Both the position numbers and the translations under genes were made by a program. Below, piece by piece: positions 32,831 to 34,439 of a stretch of DNA of 34,439 bases. The number at the start of each line of letters is the position of its first letter. Within the stretch, counting starts at the first letter, position 1. This DNA is from GCA-020348365 sp964347995 (GTDB taxonomy: Archaea; Thermoproteota; Bathyarchaeia; Bathyarchaeales; Bathyarchaeaceae): contig CAYGBA010000010.1 of assembly GCA_964347995.1 (NCBI GenBank), positions 1 to 34,439 on the forward strand, read 5' to 3'. Below the pieces are notes generated by a model. It was not told the DNA's origin, ran no database searches, and saw nothing but the letters and a program-made list of their open reading frames with translations.

Positions 32831-32907
32831 CAGGATTGCTTGCTCCCACAAAATATCACGCACGAAAGGCTATTTATTGCCCTCTAAGGGGAAAGCCGAG
32901 GCGGTTA
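32754..32907 (-). repeat. direct repeat copy 2 with tRNA 3'-end attachment sequence
   Basis: Matches copy 1 at 27729-27881 in the same orientation. In the shared part between tRNA end and ATG there are only a few substitutions, two silent and two replacing (R to K, E to K) in the minus frame; in the plus frame most are silent. Both copies keep the upstream TATA-like AATAAATAG. The repeat includes the encoded CCA end, which copy 1 lacks. Confidence 0.8.
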
Positions 32908-32976
32908 CGCGCACAATACTCGTCATCTGACGGCATAATCGCTATGTTTATCAGGCATTATCTTTACTGTTGATAC

Positions 32977-33957
32977 TTGCATGCATTTCAAATTCCGAAA
33001 TCGGGGCCGTACAAAATGAAGTTTCCCGGCGCTTCTCCGACGGATTTCACATACAGATACAAAACGCTCTCTGTTGTCCATTTGAAAGAGTTGCAGGAAG
33101 ATATAGACAAATTAAAGCGTGAAGGTAAGCTGAGCGATCATAAAACCTATAGAAGTTATTTGAAGGATAAGAAGTTCGAGATTCCCGAGAATCTCCCTGG
33201 CGCCAGATCGTTAATAGTCATGGCGTTTTTCACGAAACTAATGCTGGTAAACTTTCATTTAGCTGGCAGAAAATACGAAGTTATGCTACCTCCTCAATAC
33301 TATTCCAGCGGACTAACTGACGAGATTTTACGTGATATCGTGTTGAAAGGAATAATTAGGGAACCTGGATATAAAGTTGAAAGGACATTACAGGTTCATT
33401 TGAAACTATCGGCAGTCAGAAGTGGACTGGGCAGATACGGGCGAAATAATCTCTGTTATGTAGACGGAATGGGAAGTCTGCTTACATTATTCGCCTATTT
33501 TACGGATTATCGGTTCAAGGAGGACAACTGGACTGAGATAGGGATGATGGAAGACTGCAGAGACTGCAGAATCTGCATGAACCATTGTCCGTCTAACTGC
33601 ATAACTGAAGAGAATTTTGTGATTGATGCGGGCAAATGTCTTTCTCTATATAACGAAATTGAAGGTGAATTCCCAGACTGGATTAGCGCCAACGCACATA
33701 ACGCGTTGATGGGCTGTATGAAATGCCAATTGCGTTGCCCAGCCAATCAAGAAGCTATAAAATTGACGGGAAGGCTTGAAGACGTAACAGAGGAAGAGAC
33801 TGAAAAGATATTGAAAGGAGCACCCGATAAAAAACTGCTAGATTCTTTGTCCCGCAAACTCAGAGAGTCTTATCCCACCAAATCGAAGGACTCGTTTCCG
33901 ATTCTTACAAGAAATTTGAGAGTTCTCTTGAAACCGCAGATGAACTTGCCTTACTAG
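32977..33957 (+). CDS. QueG-like Fe-S oxidoreductase homologue
   Basis: A protein of up to 326 residues resembling epoxyqueuosine reductase (QueG). The family core is KLSAVRSGLGRYGRNNLCYV (143-162), which contacts the cobalamin tail in QueG, followed by GSLLTLFAYFTD and two ferredoxin motifs, CRDCRICMNHCP (194-204) and CMKCQLRCP (247-254), with another Cys at 221. Thus two 4Fe-4S clusters are likely. True QueG catalyses the last step of queuosine synthesis, but archaea often use archaeosine and many homologues have other reductase roles, so the call is to the family only. The start is TTG 32977, which overlaps a GCATGCAT, or ATG 33016. No stop codon interrupts it. Confidence 0.7.
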   Translation: MHAFQIPKSGPYKMKFPGASPTDFTYRYKTLSVVHLKELQEDIDKLKREGKLSDHKTYRSYLKDKKFEIPENLPGARSLIVMAFFTKLMLVNFHLAGRKYEVMLPPQYYSSGLTDEILRDIVLKGIIREPGYKVERTLQVHLKLSAVRSGLGRYGRNNLCYVDGMGSLLTLFAYFTDYRFKEDNWTEIGMMEDCRDCRICMNHCPSNCITEENFVIDAGKCLSLYNEIEGEFPDWISANAHNALMGCMKCQLRCPANQEAIKLTGRLEDVTEEETEKILKGAPDKKLLDSLSRKLRESYPTKSKDSFPILTRNLRVLLKPQMNLPY

Positions 33958-34320
33958 CCGCCACTTGAACCGTCGCTACGGGGTGGATGCGCGTATGGTC
34001 ATGAAGTACGCACTATAGTCAAATAGTCAAAAAAAGTCAGGTGTTTGACATTAATGTAAATTTGGTCCCAAACTGGGAAAATCTACTTAATTATGAAAAG
34101 CCCGAAAATTTGACTATTTGACTGCGGACGGGTCTGGAAGCTGCCCAGAAGCAGCACAATTTCTTTCACTAAATTGCACCCACATGTATGCTAATTGTTT
34201 TCTTCTTTCTATTTGTCATACGTTGGCTGTTCAGACAAAGATTACCATAGAAAACGTCCTGAACTCCGGTGTATGCCGGCTGATTTGCCGAAATAAATTC
34301 CAAAGGAGCCAGTGGTTTGC
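33958..34320. other. 363-bp spacer with a 15-base inverted repeat
   Basis: No gene is seen; the frame 34118-34324 is short and has no known motif. AGTCAAATAGTCAAA at 34017-34031 recurs as its exact reverse complement at 34109-34123, with 77 bases between. The left arm is made of two AGTCAAA units, with a third partial unit (AAGTCAGG) after it. The A/T-rich centre contains TTAATGTAAATTTGG and TACTTAATTATG. It could be a regulator operator pair or the ends of a small non-autonomous element. Confidence 0.5.
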
Positions 34321-34439
34321 TTAGAGTCTTTTATTTGCTAGTTCTATTTCATGAATGATCTTTTGAGGTAAATACAAGGCAAACTCACAAATCTGATCGC
34401 CCTTAATAAGCGACTTCAGAACCTCTACTCTTACTGGTT
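34321..34439 (-). CDS. 3' end of a gene running off the right edge
   Basis: The minus strand has a frame of 38 codons up to the edge, ending with TAA at 34321: VRVEVLKSLIKGDQICEFAL, then YLPQKIIHEIELANKRL. It looks like a real C terminus, with an amphipathic strand GDQICEFALYLP and a terminal helix. G-D-x-x-C-E-F occurs in several small ligand-binding families (for example V4R-like or ATC-hydrolase-like proteins), but I cannot name one. The gene is partial and lies convergent to the QueG-like gene. Confidence 0.5.
   Translation of the reverse strand, partial: PVRVEVLKSLIKGDQICEFALYLPQKIIHEIELANKRL

Larger units (their letters stand above)
27729..32907. mobile_element. possible relic of an integrated element between two att-like repeats
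   Basis: Two direct repeats carrying a tRNA 3'-end and an integrase-like frame bound 4.9 kb. Inside are an Fe-S protein, an NTF2-like frame without a start, a short-protein region, an Lrp-type regulator, a secreted protein, a peptidase S51 stub and a creatininase-family gene. It also contains most of the GCATGCA(T) palindromes of the window. No viral structural or replication gene is present, and both repeats keep the N-terminal part of the frame, so a simple attL/attR pair is not proved. Repeated integration and deletion at one site would also explain it. Confidence 0.35.
28639..32986. repeat. cluster of palindromic GCATGCA(T) words
   Basis: Seven copies occur in about 4.3 kb: 28639-28649 (GCATGCATGCC), 29197-29205, 29505-29518 (14-base perfect palindrome GCGCATGCATGCGC), 30588-30595, 30715-30722, 31319-31326 and 32979-32986. 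An eighth lies at 5026-5033 beside the terminase relic. Several fall within a few dozen bases after stop codons (28618, 29160, 30588, 31319). An 8-base word should occur less than once in this length by chance. The alternating purine-pyrimidine form is prone to Z-DNA and is also typical of SphI/NsiI-like targets. Confidence 0.7.

Noticed and set aside
32673..32930. 85-aa plus-strand ORF containing GPAGFEPTT
   Set aside because: That phrase is the usual reverse reading of a tRNA end. Substitutions between the two repeats are mostly silent in this frame, so it is not excluded, but the minus frame continues into recombinase-like sequence and was preferred.
28639..32986. CRISPR array from repeated GCATGCAT words
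   Set aside because: Repeats are only 8-14 bases, irregularly spaced over kilobases, with no constant spacer length and no cas genes.

Overview
The window looks like a chromosomal piece of an uncultivated archaeon. Best guess is a Bathyarchaeia-type Thermoproteota lineage, at moderate confidence and by inference only. Evidence: family-B DNA polymerase, an Lrp-type regulator with an archaeal TATA box about 25 nt before its start, a DUF483 protein, an HdrA/polyferredoxin pair, an archaeal-type pair of radical SAM enzymes resembling LipS1/LipS2, a membrane pyrophosphatase, TTG/GTG starts, and near-leaderless promoters beside a few strong GGAGGTGA Shine-Dalgarno sites.

Layout. 0-5 kb: the C-terminal part of HflX, a small zinc-ribbon ORF, a six-cluster polyferredoxin and an HdrA-MvhD fusion (redox operon), then a relic of a viral terminase large subunit. 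5-9 kb: LysE-type exporter, lipoate-protein ligase and H+-pyrophosphatase. 8.8-11.7 kb: a CorA-like protein lacking the GMN end and a family-B DNA polymerase without an exonuclease domain. 12-14.1 kb: two divergent radical SAM genes that, with the ligase at 5.8 kb, suggest lipoate assembly. 14.2-17.1 kb: an M20 amidohydrolase and several small lineage-specific proteins with a winged-helix regulator. 17.3 kb: tRNA-Pro(TGG) followed by a dipeptide-epimerase-like enolase-superfamily gene, a GNAT protein and a small membrane protein. 19.5-27.1 kb: a long collinear run with a MutL-family ASKHA protein, a lipoyl-hairpin protein, a DUF483 protein, a small soluble protein, a DUF6754 membrane protein and three further membrane proteins. 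This is the best candidate for an undescribed system.

27.7-33 kb is different: two approximately 150-bp direct repeats, each carrying a tRNA 3'-end sequence inside a short integrase-like reading frame, bound about 5 kb of accessory and broken genes (a peptidase S51 stub, an NTF2-like gene without a start), simple-sequence DNA and seven copies of the palindromic motif GCATGCA(T). It also holds an Fe-S protein, an Lrp-type regulator with flanking operator palindromes, a secreted protein and a creatininase-family hydrolase. The right end has a QueG-like Fe-S protein, a 15-bp inverted repeat and the 3' end of a gene running off the window.

Gene functions are read from motifs by eye. Names for LipS1/LipS2, the integrase fragments and the 19.5-27.1 kb system are inferences that need profile searches.
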